Shown here one piece after another: positions 50,391 to 63,000 of a DNA stretch of 64,000 nt. Every line of letters starts with the position of its first letter. Position 1 is the first letter of the stretch. Source of the stretch: Struthio camelus (Eukaryota > Chordata > Aves > Struthioniformes > Struthionidae); the NCBI RefSeq assembly GCF_040807025.1, contig NC_090942.1, positions 67,288,911 to 67,352,910 on the forward strand. The letters run 5' to 3'. A program made the position numbers and the translations under genes. The notes under the pieces were generated by a model, which saw nothing but the letters and a program-made list of their open reading frames with translations, searched no databases and had not been told where the DNA came from.

Positions 50391-52348
50391 CTGTCAGCTT
50401 TTCCTTCTTTTTTTCCATTCTCCCTTTCCAGGGGGAACGCTGCTGGGCAATCTACACTGTCACCACTGTCAGGGTCACAGCCAAGAAACACGGCCTAATA
50501 AAAGGGAGATCTTCTTCTTCATTTGACACTACAGAAAAATTTAGGCAGACAGAAATATTATCTGAAGAATCTTTTGACCGTGACAGTTAGCCTTCTGCCC
50601 ATAAAATCAACTGCATGTGATGTCTGAGGAATGGCTCAGGGCAGGTGTATATCTAACACCTCACCCTAGACCTGGCAAAGGTACTAGGAGAAAGCTCCAA
50701 GGGAAGAACATCTGCCACCCAGTTCCTCAAACTTCACCTCTCAAAGCTCACTTTAATTTTTCTGAACAGCAGCCAGCCTTTTAAAGCTTATTTTATGGAA
50801 CTTGCCAGGAGCATGGCCTGAGGTTTGTGTGGCTGCAGGCTACACAACATGTAAACAAGAAAGCTGATACATGTGCACAGATAACCTCCAGAAGCAGAAG
50901 CGGCTTGAGGGATCATATGCGTTCTCCCAGAAGAAAGCTGCTGTTACTGTTACCAGCTTTGAAGACAAAAGTTTCGCAACAGTCTCAGCAGGCAGCTCCA
51001 AGTTTACAGATGGGTTAGAGAGATATCACAGCCCAGGTGCCTTTCAAAAGTATGTTCCCCCAACAAATACAAGTCCCAGAGTGCAGTACAAAGTTACTTG
51101 TTAAACTCAGTGGTCAGTATTACGGAGAGGACAGAACAGAGAGCTATTTCCTTCAAGCTTTAGGAACTGCAAAACTTGAATTTTGAGAGGACAAGGGAAC
51201 TTCTGCGTCCATGCCTCTCATACAGTAACGTGTTTGAAATGAGGCAGGCGGAAAATGGGCTTGTAGCAGTACTTATATGTTATCTGAAGTACATGACAGC
51301 CACAGCAACGGTGCCCACAGCACATTGGAGAGCTTGAACACCTACTTCTCGCACCGAATTTTGTCTCAAATGCTTCAGATAGAAATTCACGTCTCAAAAG
51401 TTATTTACTTTTTAAAGGCTCCTAGTTGTGTCCCCTTCCTTTATAGTGCCATTTATTTACTAATGCACAAACCTGCATGTATTTGAAAGATTTATACATT
51501 GACCTCACAACATATCACCTGTTTGACAATAGGATTTCCCATGAAGTGCACTGATGAGATGCCCAGATGGCCTCACAGAAAAATTTCATACTACATCAAG
51601 GGAAGACAGCAACAGGCTGTTATCTCTATTGTACAAAATAACAAAATGCTCATCCGTAACAATTTCCCCATGTCCAAATAAATAGTATGGTTAATATAGT
51701 GATACGAGACAGAGGTCAAGATCACATTCCATTCTTTGTGGTATAAGGGGCTTTTTTTTAGTCTGTTGCATTTGAATAAGGAAAAAAAAAAAACTTCTGC
51801 AAAACTTTAGCTTTGACTTCTACTGAAAGGCGCAATGCTGAAATAAAAAAATGCATGAAAACACTTTTTCCATTACAATGGAAGGAAAACCAGTCCTTGA
51901 AAGTCAGTGTAGAAGATAGAAATACTATTTTCCCAAGCCCAGAAATGACACAAACACTTTTAACTGCAAGAAAGGATGAAAATGAACTGCTTCCATCTGC
52001 CACCATTTTTAAAACACTATTTAATGTACTTACAATGCAGGGAAACAAGACTCAGTCATGCTGAAAAGTGAACTAAAAACCTGAATGACAGAAGCAGAAT
52101 TTAAGGGAGTGAGGCAATCAGTTTTCCGAGAAACCCACAAATACAGGGTGTCCAGGACCCTTTGGACCTCAGGAAGGCCAGAAGTTAAGGACAAGAGAGG
52201 ACTCCAACTATCTTTACTCACAGCAGGACGGCTATATGTCCACAGTGCATCCCTTTTTCAGAGATATTTTACTTTTAACAGCAGCTGAGTTCCTAGCTCA
52301 ACATCTCTCATTGACTACTGAGCCTCTTAAATACACGTATCAATTATA

Positions 52349-52377
52349 TATATATATAGGAACCTATATATATAGGT
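52349..52377. repeat. AT-rich inverted repeat / palindromes
   Basis: TATATATATAGG (52349-52360) and CCTATATATATA (52363-52374) form perfect arms around an AA loop. The right part, ACCTATATATATAGGT (52362-52377), is itself a perfect 16-base palindrome, so alternative hairpins are possible. Confidence 0.9.
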
Positions 52378-55245
52378 ACATAGCAGGCCTAAAAATCAAC
52401 TCAGTCTTTCTTGGCTTCTGCATGAAGTTAATTATACAGATGTGGAGCACATATTACATATCAGCAAACAGAGTCAAATTCTGCAGTAACACTGTACTTA
52501 TGTTTTCTTAGATAATACTGTAAAGCTAATAGAAGGTTGCAAACAAAATTTAGTCTATCAAGCTCTTGTATTGCCACCTAGTGGCTAGCTTGCATATAAG
52601 TTCACTTTGTTTTAGTAGGTGTCTTGATTTTGAGGCATCTGCAGGAAGTGCCCTATGACCGCTGTTTTGCGTTACAGCATCCGTGCTGGACATCAACAGA
52701 GGAACTTCGTGCATCATGACTTTTGTGTTACATCGGTACATATGCGTCTAAAGATAATTATTACGGATCTAGGCTGTGCACTGTAAATTACTATGAGATT
52801 GAGGATGCTGTACCAATTCCAGAGTTTCAGCCACCAAAAAGTATTGTCTCTTTTGCCACAAAGTAAAAATTCTTTTTGTCATAAACACCTGAGCTCCTAC
52901 TTTGACTGCTCTGTCCTTTACTTGGCTACTGGTTGTTATCAATCAACCAATTTTCCAACATTAAAATACAGGAATTTCCTGATAGCCTCCTAGACTACAA
53001 TTCTACCACATCTATTGAGCCAACTGCAGGACAAGAGAAGCAGAATGGAATCACTCTAGAAAGCTTTCTCCACCAGAGTATTCCTCTAAACCTCAGTAAA
53101 GCTTTAAAGAGAGAGGCTGGATGCTAGATTAGCCCTCAGACCTATGAAGAACTAAGTATAAGGTTAAATTTACTCCTTGTTAGTACTCCTCTTAATTGAT
53201 ACAGGATGCTACACATAAAATTACAAATTTTCCTGAGACTGTGAAGTGTAGTTATTGGTAAGGCTCCATGTCATTAACAGGGTTAGTCAAACTCACACAG
53301 AGTGAAGTAACAGCCAAAACCTCATAATAGTCTTTTCATGTGTTTGGATGAGACAATTTTATCTCCTTTGAAGACAGTTAATTTCTGTGCACAGTTAATT
53401 TCATTTGTGAGGAGTACTGGAGATTAGGAATTCCTTGTACTGAGTAATAACCTAATAAATTCTGGCATAATTCAAACTAGATTTTTAAATATTATATATA
53501 TATTTAATATAACTGTTATTATTATTTAATAATTATTAATAATGACACTTTTCAATGGAATAAGACTCTTTGCAAGAAGACCACGAATCAGGTGATAAGT
53601 GGAAACTTAGGTATCTCCCATGGTGATCTGTCATTTATGTAGCCCTCAGTTAGCCTGGCATTCTTGTTGGTGGCACACGAGAGATGTAGCCTAAAAAGAC
53701 AGTTTTGCCATTGATGCATAACAAAGCTCCAAAATTACTCGAATTAGGTCATCCTACTAGGAAATTACTGTAATAATTTCCAAGGCCACTGAGTGATTTC
53801 AAATCCAGCTGAAACAGAGACAATTGTGTTTCATGGCAAACTGTACCTTCTTTCAAGAATTAGGTCCCACAATAGTACAATGGCTGAATTTGACTATGTC
53901 CATGTCTACCTGAGACTGAGAAAAGGCAAAGGATGCATGTATCCAGTGAAGAAAGAAGAGAAAAACATAAGTCGGGAGTGCATATGACTGTCAGCGACAG
54001 ATATTATTGATTACTGTGCAGTGTCCACGATAGTCAATAAGTCCACCAGTCTCCACAGCGCCCTTTCATACCAGCCTGTTGTCGTTACTTTTATTTCACG
54101 TAGTAGTTCCCTGGATTTTCTAAATAAATTCCTGCAAATCATCAATGTACTTATATACACACATTGGCAAGCAGAGGTAGCATCAGCTATCACTTACGTA
54201 TTCATAGCACTCGTCTGAAAGCAAGACCATTTCCTTCTTTCCTTCAGTGTCAGCACCATCCAGAATCCAGAATCAGATAGCTGGGATAAAGGATTCCCAA
54301 TTAAACAAATCTATTGGAAAAAATAATATTCTAAGTATAAAACTCAGCTGCCAAGTTGAAGAATACCTATCTGCTTTTTAATATAAATGACAGGCTATGA
54401 TAACAGATAATCAACACAGCAGAAGAGCTTCTCCAACAAACATCCTCTCTCACTTAATTCTTCTGCTATATCTCATGCATATGATCTACATTTCTTATAT
54501 TATATTTGAACCAGCATTCCCAACATTATGTAAGAATTAAGAAGAGCCACTAGTGATTTGGTTCACCAATACATACCAGAGTACATAAGCAAATCATTAC
54601 TGGCTCTGATTAGTTCTCATTTTAACCTGTGCTATTTATCTAAGCGTATTGCTGTGAAAATAGTTATCCTTTTGTGGCTATGTTATTTATCACAAGGCAG
54701 GCAACACCCTGGCTGTCAGTTCTGCACTTTTGGAACGGGTGCTTGCAAGATACATGCAAAAACGCTGCGTTTGCTTATGAGGCTAAGATAAATGGCTTTA
54801 TGATTTATAGGAAGAGGATCACACGCAGTGATTTATAACAAAATGGCTAAGCACCTTAATCATCTCTATCTGAGCATATCCACATTTCTTCTACTTAGGC
54901 TAAGCTTGTCTTCTAATAGGATTCAGTCCTAAACACTTTTTACTTTCCCTGGCTACATTAGTGGTAAGCCATGATAGAGTCAAGGGATATCACCCTAGGC
55001 TTTGCCTTGCTCTGTTATTTGAACGGTTCTTAGAACAAATAATTTGACAGTTACAGTAGAGGGGAATGAAACAGTCACCAAAATTTTATCTCTAATACCA
55101 CAAGCAAATATTTTGTTAGCATATAATGCCAACCTGCAAGCTTTGGGGGAAAAATGCTATGTGCATACACACAATGTATAATTATTTAAATTTAAATGAC
55201 TATTAATATACTATGATACTTTATTTTTATTATATATTATATTTT

Positions 55246-55284
55246 TATATATATATATACACACACATTTACATACATACATAC

Positions 55285-55341
<57 letters not shown>
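55246..55341. repeat. Composite (TA)n/(TACA)n/(CA)n microsatellite
   Basis: About 96 bases of mixed TA, CATA and CA units end in an uninterrupted 35-base AC tract at 55307-55341. This is the largest simple repeat in the window, in intergenic DNA just beyond the 3' end of the deaminase gene. Confidence 0.95.
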
Positions 55342-55342
<1 letters not shown>

Positions 55343-56474
55343 TAAAAGGTCCGTGTCTTACACTTAAAAACTTAGTCACTGCTAGGAAAGTTGTAGTACT
55401 CTGCAGTGGGTTAGCTGCAGTCTTACATAATGTTGACTGAAAGAAAAGTCTCTTTAGCCGTCCCGCATTCTTTGGAAGCTTCTGCCTACACAAGTTCCTA
55501 TTTCATCCTTGCCATGAATGGTGGGCATATGCTTAAAACACTAGACCAGGATGTGGTTACAATCTGGATTGCGTTTCTGCCACTTTCATGAGCATGATGC
55601 TGGGAAGGTGCTTCTGTTAAAACAGGAAATGTAAAACTTTCTCTCCCAGACTTTCTTCACCTTGTTTTAAAATGAAGCCTTTTCCTGAGTGTTTGTGGAG
55701 TCTGGAGAGATTTAGCTTCGATACTATCATGTTATTTCTACATACAATCTTTAGTTCTGTTGAGGTCCTCTTTTAGGATGCCTGTAGCACGGCCTAGCCA
55801 TATCCACACTGTATAATGAGTGGCATGTCCTCGGAGATGACCGCCACCCTGTAAGCCCTCGCTGCATACACACACACAGGAATCTCTCCATGCTACCCTC
55901 TATCAAAATGTTCTTTCTGCTGTTGCCTCCTCAGCCTCTACAGTGAACAGAAATCCCATGCATGCTTTCATATCAGATAACTGATGGAAAGGGTGAGATG
56001 AAGAAAGGAGGAGGTTTGTCCAAATCTCGCATTTACTTTGTGTGAGGGGGCAAAAACATGGCCTGTCATAGGGGCAGTCATAACATCATCCACTCCAACA
56101 TGAGCACCGGGCACAAGCATAGCATGGACCTTACCATTTGGTTGGTGATGGCCTGCTCTTACCCAGAATAGTCGCTAGGTTATGGCACAGTGGACAGATG
56201 TACTCCCCACAAGTTTACGCGATCATTTTCATGCCACTACTGGTCCTGACTCACCACTGTGTATAGCTGGTAACACCTAATACTGACGATACAGTATCAA
56301 TAGCAGTGAGTCACTGTGTGTTAGATGCTCTCAGCTGGGCCTGAGGCACCCTTGTGCCTACCTCAGAACCAGGAGAGCTTAGTGGTACTTGAGGACATGA
56401 ATGGGTAGAGGGAGAAAGCTTGGGGATTTTGGAGCTAAGAGCATTTCCAAAGGGTACACAGTCAGATGACGTAC

Positions 56475-57039
56475 GTTGACAAGAGCTAAGAAATTTATTT
56501 TTTTTTTAAGTGATACAACCTTTTTAATTTAGTCCCAGGCAAAACATTGCAATCTCCTCATTCAAAAGAGCATATGTGAAGTAATAATTGCTGAAAGCTA
56601 CCAAGCCACAAATAATAGCTTTCTCACAATGATATAAAACAATTGAGAAGGTTTATGTAGATGATTCTGGGTTTGAAGCCATCCTAGAAAATCTCAGTAC
56701 TGAAGCTGCAGTTGAGAAATCAAAAAACAAGGAAAAAATAGGTGTCAACACTATGATCTCCAGACTCCAGACTTTTGGAGCCAAATGATTTTTCCTGGAA
56801 AAATATGAAAGCATATTCCACATGAATTTGTCTGATGTTTTAAGGACCGGCAAATCAAATTTATGTCCAAAACATGATCAGCATGACACAAAGACCAATT
56901 AAAAACAGGTATGTGCCCACCAGAGGACATATAAAGAGATACCAGAGGCCCATGAATAAGAAACAAAATGAGGTGATTATCCCAACACCACAGGATATAT
57001 CTTTCTGGATCCTAATGCTCTTGATGATGACGTAGAGCT
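56475..57039 (-). other. 3'UTR of the CDADC1-like gene
   Basis: It runs from the stop codon at 57042-57040 down to a canonical AATAAA on the minus strand (56499-56494). Cleavage would fall 10-30 bases further on, near 56475. This gives a compact 3'UTR of about 560 bases. A T run on the minus-strand template side overlaps the signal. Confidence 0.6.
56494..56499 (-). terminator. Polyadenylation signal AATAAA of the CDADC1-like gene
   Basis: TTTATT on the + strand reads AATAAA on the minus strand. It is the first canonical hexamer I noticed after the stop codon at 57040. Confidence 0.55.
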
Positions 57040-57080
57040 TTATGCTGGTTCATAATCTGCAGCAGCCGCAAACTGCTCCT
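57040..57080 (-). CDS. CDADC1-like last coding exon and stop
   Basis: The acceptor is tttgaattaatttcag. Following phase 1 from the previous exon, 41 bases encode E-E-Q-F-A-A-A-A-D-Y-E-P-A and TAA (57042-57040). A tandem AG two bases downstream would serve a phase-0 entry and give the same end without the first Glu. So both readings of the previous exon converge on this C terminus. Confidence 0.65.
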
Positions 57081-60000
57081 CTGAAATTAATTCAAAAATA
57101 CAGGAGAGTGAATAAGGAGCAACTGATAAGACGAGTTCTGCAACTGAATTAACAAGTTCGTTGTGAAGAGAGGGAGGATAATAAGGAGAAGCATCTCAGA
57201 GATTTCAAAGCAGTAATTTGAAGCAATCAGTTTATCTTTTCTCCTTCAAGGTCAATGGGAGGTGGGCTCTGTTTAGCCCACACAGTTCAGTCTCTTCCAC
57301 TCCTGCTCTGAGGTAGTCATATGTCAGGACCACTCAAAACTGTAGCTAAAAATTAATATGACTTGCCCCTCTGATATTTGCTCTTATTTGGACACCTACC
57401 TGAAGGTTCTTCCGTCAATCCTCAGGATTGCTGATAAGAAAAGAAAACAATACAGTGAGTGATAAATGTATAACATACTCTACTATATTAAATTGTTTGG
57501 AAGACTTTTAAAAATAATTTTCTGATTTCATACTTCAGGTTTTTATATTATCTGGAAAACATTTTTCTTAATTTACTCATCTAGGATGTACATTAATTCC
57601 ACATTAAAATGCCCCTAGAAAATCCTGCTCAGAAAAATATTTTGTTCTAGTGAGTTACATTTTGGTAAGGGAAAAAATAATTCTACTTCACTAACTGTAG
57701 GAATACTCATATCAATAAAGTATGCACAGGAACCAGCTATATGGTCTCAGTTCTACAGAGATTTGCATGCAGATATCCACTGAGATAATTTTTCTCAAGA
57801 GTCTATGAACGCCAGCGATAAACGTAACATACTCTATCTATTTTAAATACAACAGTGCTAATGTAGCATCAAAGCTATGAAACACTTTGTGGCCAGTGAT
57901 ATAAACAAATCCAAACATAAATTTCCTACAGTAATTCTATTTGCCTATTGAGAGAGAACACCATTTCCTTCCTGTAAAAGAAAGCCCTCGAATGCAATTC
58001 ATGTGCGTGTTTTTAATGCTGAATGCCACATTGAGAAGAAGTTCTCATGTTGTCTGGCTCACGGACTATCTTGTTTTCTGTGCTGTTAATGAGAGTTTCA
58101 CAGCTTTAGGAAACGGAGAACTCAGAAGAGCACAAATTGTGACATTACCTACCTTGCAGTGGTTGTTTAGCATCACCATTCTTGGACCACCACACCTTAA
58201 AGTCTTCTTCTGTGGTGACGATGTATGTGTCACGTTAGGCTTTTTACATTTAATCCTGTTTTGGTCTTGACATACTCAGAAAAGTATTAAAAAATGTCTT
58301 CATTGGCCAAAAATAAAACTTTTTCTCAATTTAGATTCAGTGATGAATCGGGAACTGCTTGTAATTGCCAATGAATAGTCCTATGTTTTTAACATTGTTG
58401 CAAACTAGACTGACTTCAGGAAGTTAATTCAGGCAGAGGCAATGTGAACCCAGAGAGAGGGTTCACAGAGAGCCAAGATTATCTGAAGTTAGCGAATTCT
58501 ACCAATGTAACAGGATCCTCTGTCTTTAACCAGACATTTACATGGAACTACAGCATGTAAAACTTTCCACAGTTGTCGCTTTTACTAACACTTAAACGTG
58601 CTCCAGAATAGCAACTTTGGCCATTTAGTCCTTTACAGGATAATGACCATTTTTTCTGTTTTCAAGTATATAGCAACTAAATACTCTCTTCTTGTTAGTA
58701 TTCTTCTCATAGTGAATAATGTAAATTGTTCTCATTTTGTAAAGTATTGTTCTCTTATTGTTCTCCACATTGCATTGTGTCACCTCTATGCACTACTTTT
58801 AAGACAGAATTACAAAGATTTTAAGATTTTAAGATTTTCATGAAATTTTTGCAACTGTCTCCGAGGAAAGGGCTGCCCCTTCTAGGATGTTTAGACTGTA
58901 AGATAGACAAGCATGTAGACCCTGCATTTATAGGGAGCCATATGCATGCCTTTGGCAGAGCACAAGCTATTTAGAAAGAGTATTTGGCTTCAAAAAGAGG
59001 GAGGAACTGCCACAGCCAACCTCTTCTCTCTGTAGCTGGACAGGAGAGCAGAGACTGATCTGGAAGGTAGGAGGAAAAGGTGGGCCCCATTTGTTTCCTA
59101 GAAATTGTACCCCGTATTGGAGAGGGGTGAAACAAAGCTCTATGTAAAGACTATATGCCTCAGTAGGCAGGACCTACCCTGCTTGCTGACCTAGATGAAG
59201 GATAGCATAAGGAGCACTACCCTTCATCATTGTCCCCTTCCCCTTCTGTGTGGGAGCAGCTGTCTATACTATATTATACCCATGTGAGAAAGCTCATTTC
59301 CTTGGCACTTAACCCACCTCCTCAGTGCAAACAAGCTCAAAGGCGATAACACAGAACACGGCGCAGCCTGAAAGGGTGAATAGTGTGCAGCTCCACCCAT
59401 AGGAAGGCAAGGTGCAAGAGTTTAGGAAGATGTCATCTGGACAGCAGGCTCTGAACCCATGATGCATGGCTTTTAACTGTGCCATTGATATCACCTACCT
59501 TTCTGTCTCGCAAAGGCCAAATGATTTTTGCTATCTTCTTTGCTCGGATCAGCTTCATACAGTCACTGCAGGGTTTACTTGTAGTGATAAGTTCAGTGTT
59601 ACTCAGATCTCTCTCAGAACTGGAAAATACAGTACTGCCACAGTTACAAATGAGTGGTGGGGGGGTATTTCTCTTGGAGTCTAGAGTGGGTTCCTCTCTT
59701 TTTTTCCTCTTCTACCACTGGTCAAGGGAACTGAGTAAGGGATCTCCAGCCTCTGACAAACACCTGCAGTATGTACTACCAGGTTATAGGCTTGGGAAAT
59801 AGATCTACTTCCTGTTTGTATTCTGATAGCACTATAAAGATAAATACTTGGGATTACCAAATGTGTATCCAGGAATAATTTCACTGCCAAACCACCTGAA
59901 TATGGAAGTAGGTGACAGCAGAGCACTAGATCAACATTCTGCCCACTGAGCAGCTGTCAGGAGAGGGAACATCAGTCAGGGACACCAGCACAGATACTTG

Positions 60001-63000
60001 TAACAGCACTGTCAGTTTTCGAGAAAATTTTCCACTGGCAGGAAACTTCTTCAGACTCAGTCTATGTGTGTCAGAAAAGGCATATCTAAGTTGACTCTAC
60101 CCAGCTGTGATGCCCTGCATTTCCAATGGCTAAGTAATTTCAGTGCCCATACATAGGAGCAATCGCTCTGCTATGTGCTACTCCTGTCTCCAGAACCTGT
60201 GAAGCCCCTTACCCATGACTGCACACGGGAACTGGGCTTACATGGGTCAGAGGATGGGGACTAGCAGGAACCTCTGAGGCTCTGTCACGTAAGTTTGCTG
60301 AGTATATTAGAACACATTGACCCAGATCTCTGTAAAAAACAATTGTACTCAGGGTCTTGTAAGACTAAGGAACACCTTTCTATGCTATCTAACATTACTT
60401 CTCCCATCTACACTCTGGAAATCCCCATGGTCGTTTAGTTAGAAAGTTATTTCTTCATTATTGAAGCATCCAACAGCAAGCTTTTTTAACTCTTTTAAAA
60501 TATTTAAAGAGTTCCCACCTCATAATAATTGCATTAGCTTCTGCACATACAACTGCATGCTTGTCAAAATCAGCATCTGCCTTCTTGCCAAATAAACTAT
60601 TCATTGCCCCTTTTGGATATCCACTGTAGCCCAGGGCAACCTGAGACAACACACAGAAAAAAACAAAATGGTTTGCTGGGACCTTTATTTATTGACAGCC
60701 TAATCCAGCTCCTAAAAGCTGTTAATAACTTCAGTGTGAGTCCTTATAAGATTCTAAAGTTTGACTGATATATGGCTTTAATTATGCAGATTTCCACTTC
60801 CAGAGGATTGATTGTGGACCCTGAACAGAAGTTTCAGACACTCGTTAAGTCTTTTTTCCCCCACAGGGTAAATTGTCTTTATTTCCAGACATACATTTTC
60901 CTATGAACATCAGATAAAGTGCCCATAAACAATCACTGCAATCATCACAGGAAAAGTTGATTAACAGGAAAAAAATATGCAAAGGAGGCTGCTGAATACA
61001 AAGTCACTGAAAAAAATTGAAAAATGTTAGCTGTATTTTCTTACATGAGTTAGTGTATTGTGTTCCATATTTTGGAATTATGCAAAACAAAAATAAGAAA
61101 AATAAGCTGGGCATTTTGATACGATAATGCTTGCAATGCCATGCAGGAAAGTCAGCTCATTACTTTAAAGTTTATCAAACATTGGACTTTGCTTCTTCCA
61201 ACTGCTGAGTAGGTATTAAAAAATTCATCATCCTAATTTTCCTGGACAGATTTAAGGAATATATATTTATCTGGGGTTTTCAGATGAAGAAGCTTCTAGG
61301 GGAGTAATTTTGCTTTCACAAAAAGTTGTTTTATACTACTGCAACTCCACTAACATATATTTTAAGAGAGTCCATATGAACAATTACTTAAATGAGGAAA
61401 ATTAACTTGCTTCTTTACGTACATAAACGCAAGCCTTGTACACTTAAATTGCCTTATCTTCTTATGGCAGATATGGGTTTTTTAAAACATTTCTGTGCCT
61501 GTTAACTTATTTCATAACAATTCCACAAGTATTTTTTTAATATAATAATAAATTATGACTAGATATTTTTATAAGAAGAGTAAAGATGAATACAGATTGA
61601 GATTCTGAGCCGTTTGTCTTCATATTTGAAAAATCATGAGTCGTTCACAGACCACATAAACCTGTACTTACAATTTTGTCTCCACTGAAGATCAAAGTCC
61701 CCACTCCATTATTATTGTCTAGGGAGAAACAATCAAATAATCACAATTCATATAACACACTGATATTAAAACAAACTTGCTAGTTCAAAGATCTTACTCA
61801 TGCCTACCGGTCCAAAGAGTTGCAAAACACATTTTTCAGCACAAAAGGATGTGTTTCTTATCAGGCTGCCTTTCAAAAAATATTGACTCAGGTAATCTGC
61901 TAACAAGAAAGGCTAACCAGATGTGCGGTATCAATGCACTTACCTCCAGTCCTCATAGCTCTCTGTCTTCTGTAGTCCATCTCTATCCAGTGGTTTGAGT
62001 GGAAGTGCCAACACCTTTAACCTTCCCTGCTGCTGAGACTACAATGTTTTATATTCTCGCAGCTCAGAAACGGTCTAAAAATACTTTCTTCTCCTGAACA
62101 GTAAGTTCAGTTAGGCCTACCTCAAGGCACAGGCACATACAATGACATCTATTTCACAGGATCTCTTCTGCCACCCTCCCCTCAAGGTAACAACCCCCTT
62201 CCCAAATTGTCTTCTGTGGGAAAGGGAAAAAAAAAACTAGAAAAGTGGAGAAATACTGATCTTTAATAAACTTATTTCCATAGATGCTATTGGTCAAAGT
62301 AAAAATAAACTCTTTCGATATTCTCAAAAATTAACTTGGGAGAGAAAAAAAAAATCAAACTCTTTTCATATTGGTGGGCTCTGTTCAGGCAGATGTGGGA
62401 GAAACTGGCTCCCACAGAAACTAAAGACTCTTGCAATTAGCCGAAGCAGTTAGAAATCTCCCACCAGTGGGAAAGACAGGAGGAACGTGTGTGCTTTTCC
62501 TCCATTTGGCTAGCTATAATGAAAGTATGAGCCCAAACTCTTGTTCACTAAAGACTTCTGCACCGCATTTCTTTGGATCTTAATCATCCCTGGAGATCTC
62601 ACTGGGCCAACTCCCCCTTCAGCAAAGAAATCTTGATTTGGTACCAATAATACACTCCATTTTTTCTTAGGGTTATTTTTGCACAGTTTACACTAACTGT
62701 CTTCTTCAGATGACGTGAATATGGTTTGTAAAATATAACAATGCAACATGAATTAATTTTATAAAATGGGAAATACCATTGTGCTACTAAAATTGGCTAA
62801 ACATGCAGAGTTTCATGAATTAGCTAATAGAATTCAAGGTAATCAATTAAAGGTGTTTTTAATACATTACATCTTCAGGAATACATTTAACGGTTATGTA
62901 GGATTTTTCTACACTGTGCAAGTTACTGAGATAAATTTAGTAATATTAATTTACTTACCACTTCTGGATGCCAATAAATCACAGAGCTGTAACGCATGGG

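Larger units (their letters stand above)
45131..56460. other. Intergenic, no confirmed gene
   Basis: AT-rich, mostly unique DNA between the convergent ends of PKP2 and the deaminase gene. It holds several simple repeats (47.05, 47.32, 50.38, 52.35 and 55.25 kb) and a region at 50.43-51.10 kb with two protein-like frames. I recognise no exon of a known gene. Confidence 0.6.

Noticed and set aside
55246..55341. Repeated units considered as a CRISPR-like or satellite array
   Set aside because: The units are two to four bases long with no spacers. It is a compound microsatellite.
56642..57050. Protein-like + strand frame (V-Y-V-D-D-S-G-F-E-A-I-L-E-N and onward) with a few stops, considered as a processed pseudogene
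   Set aside because: It runs antisense through the 3'UTR and last exon of the deaminase gene. I cannot match it to any protein, and open runs of 45 codons are possible by chance.
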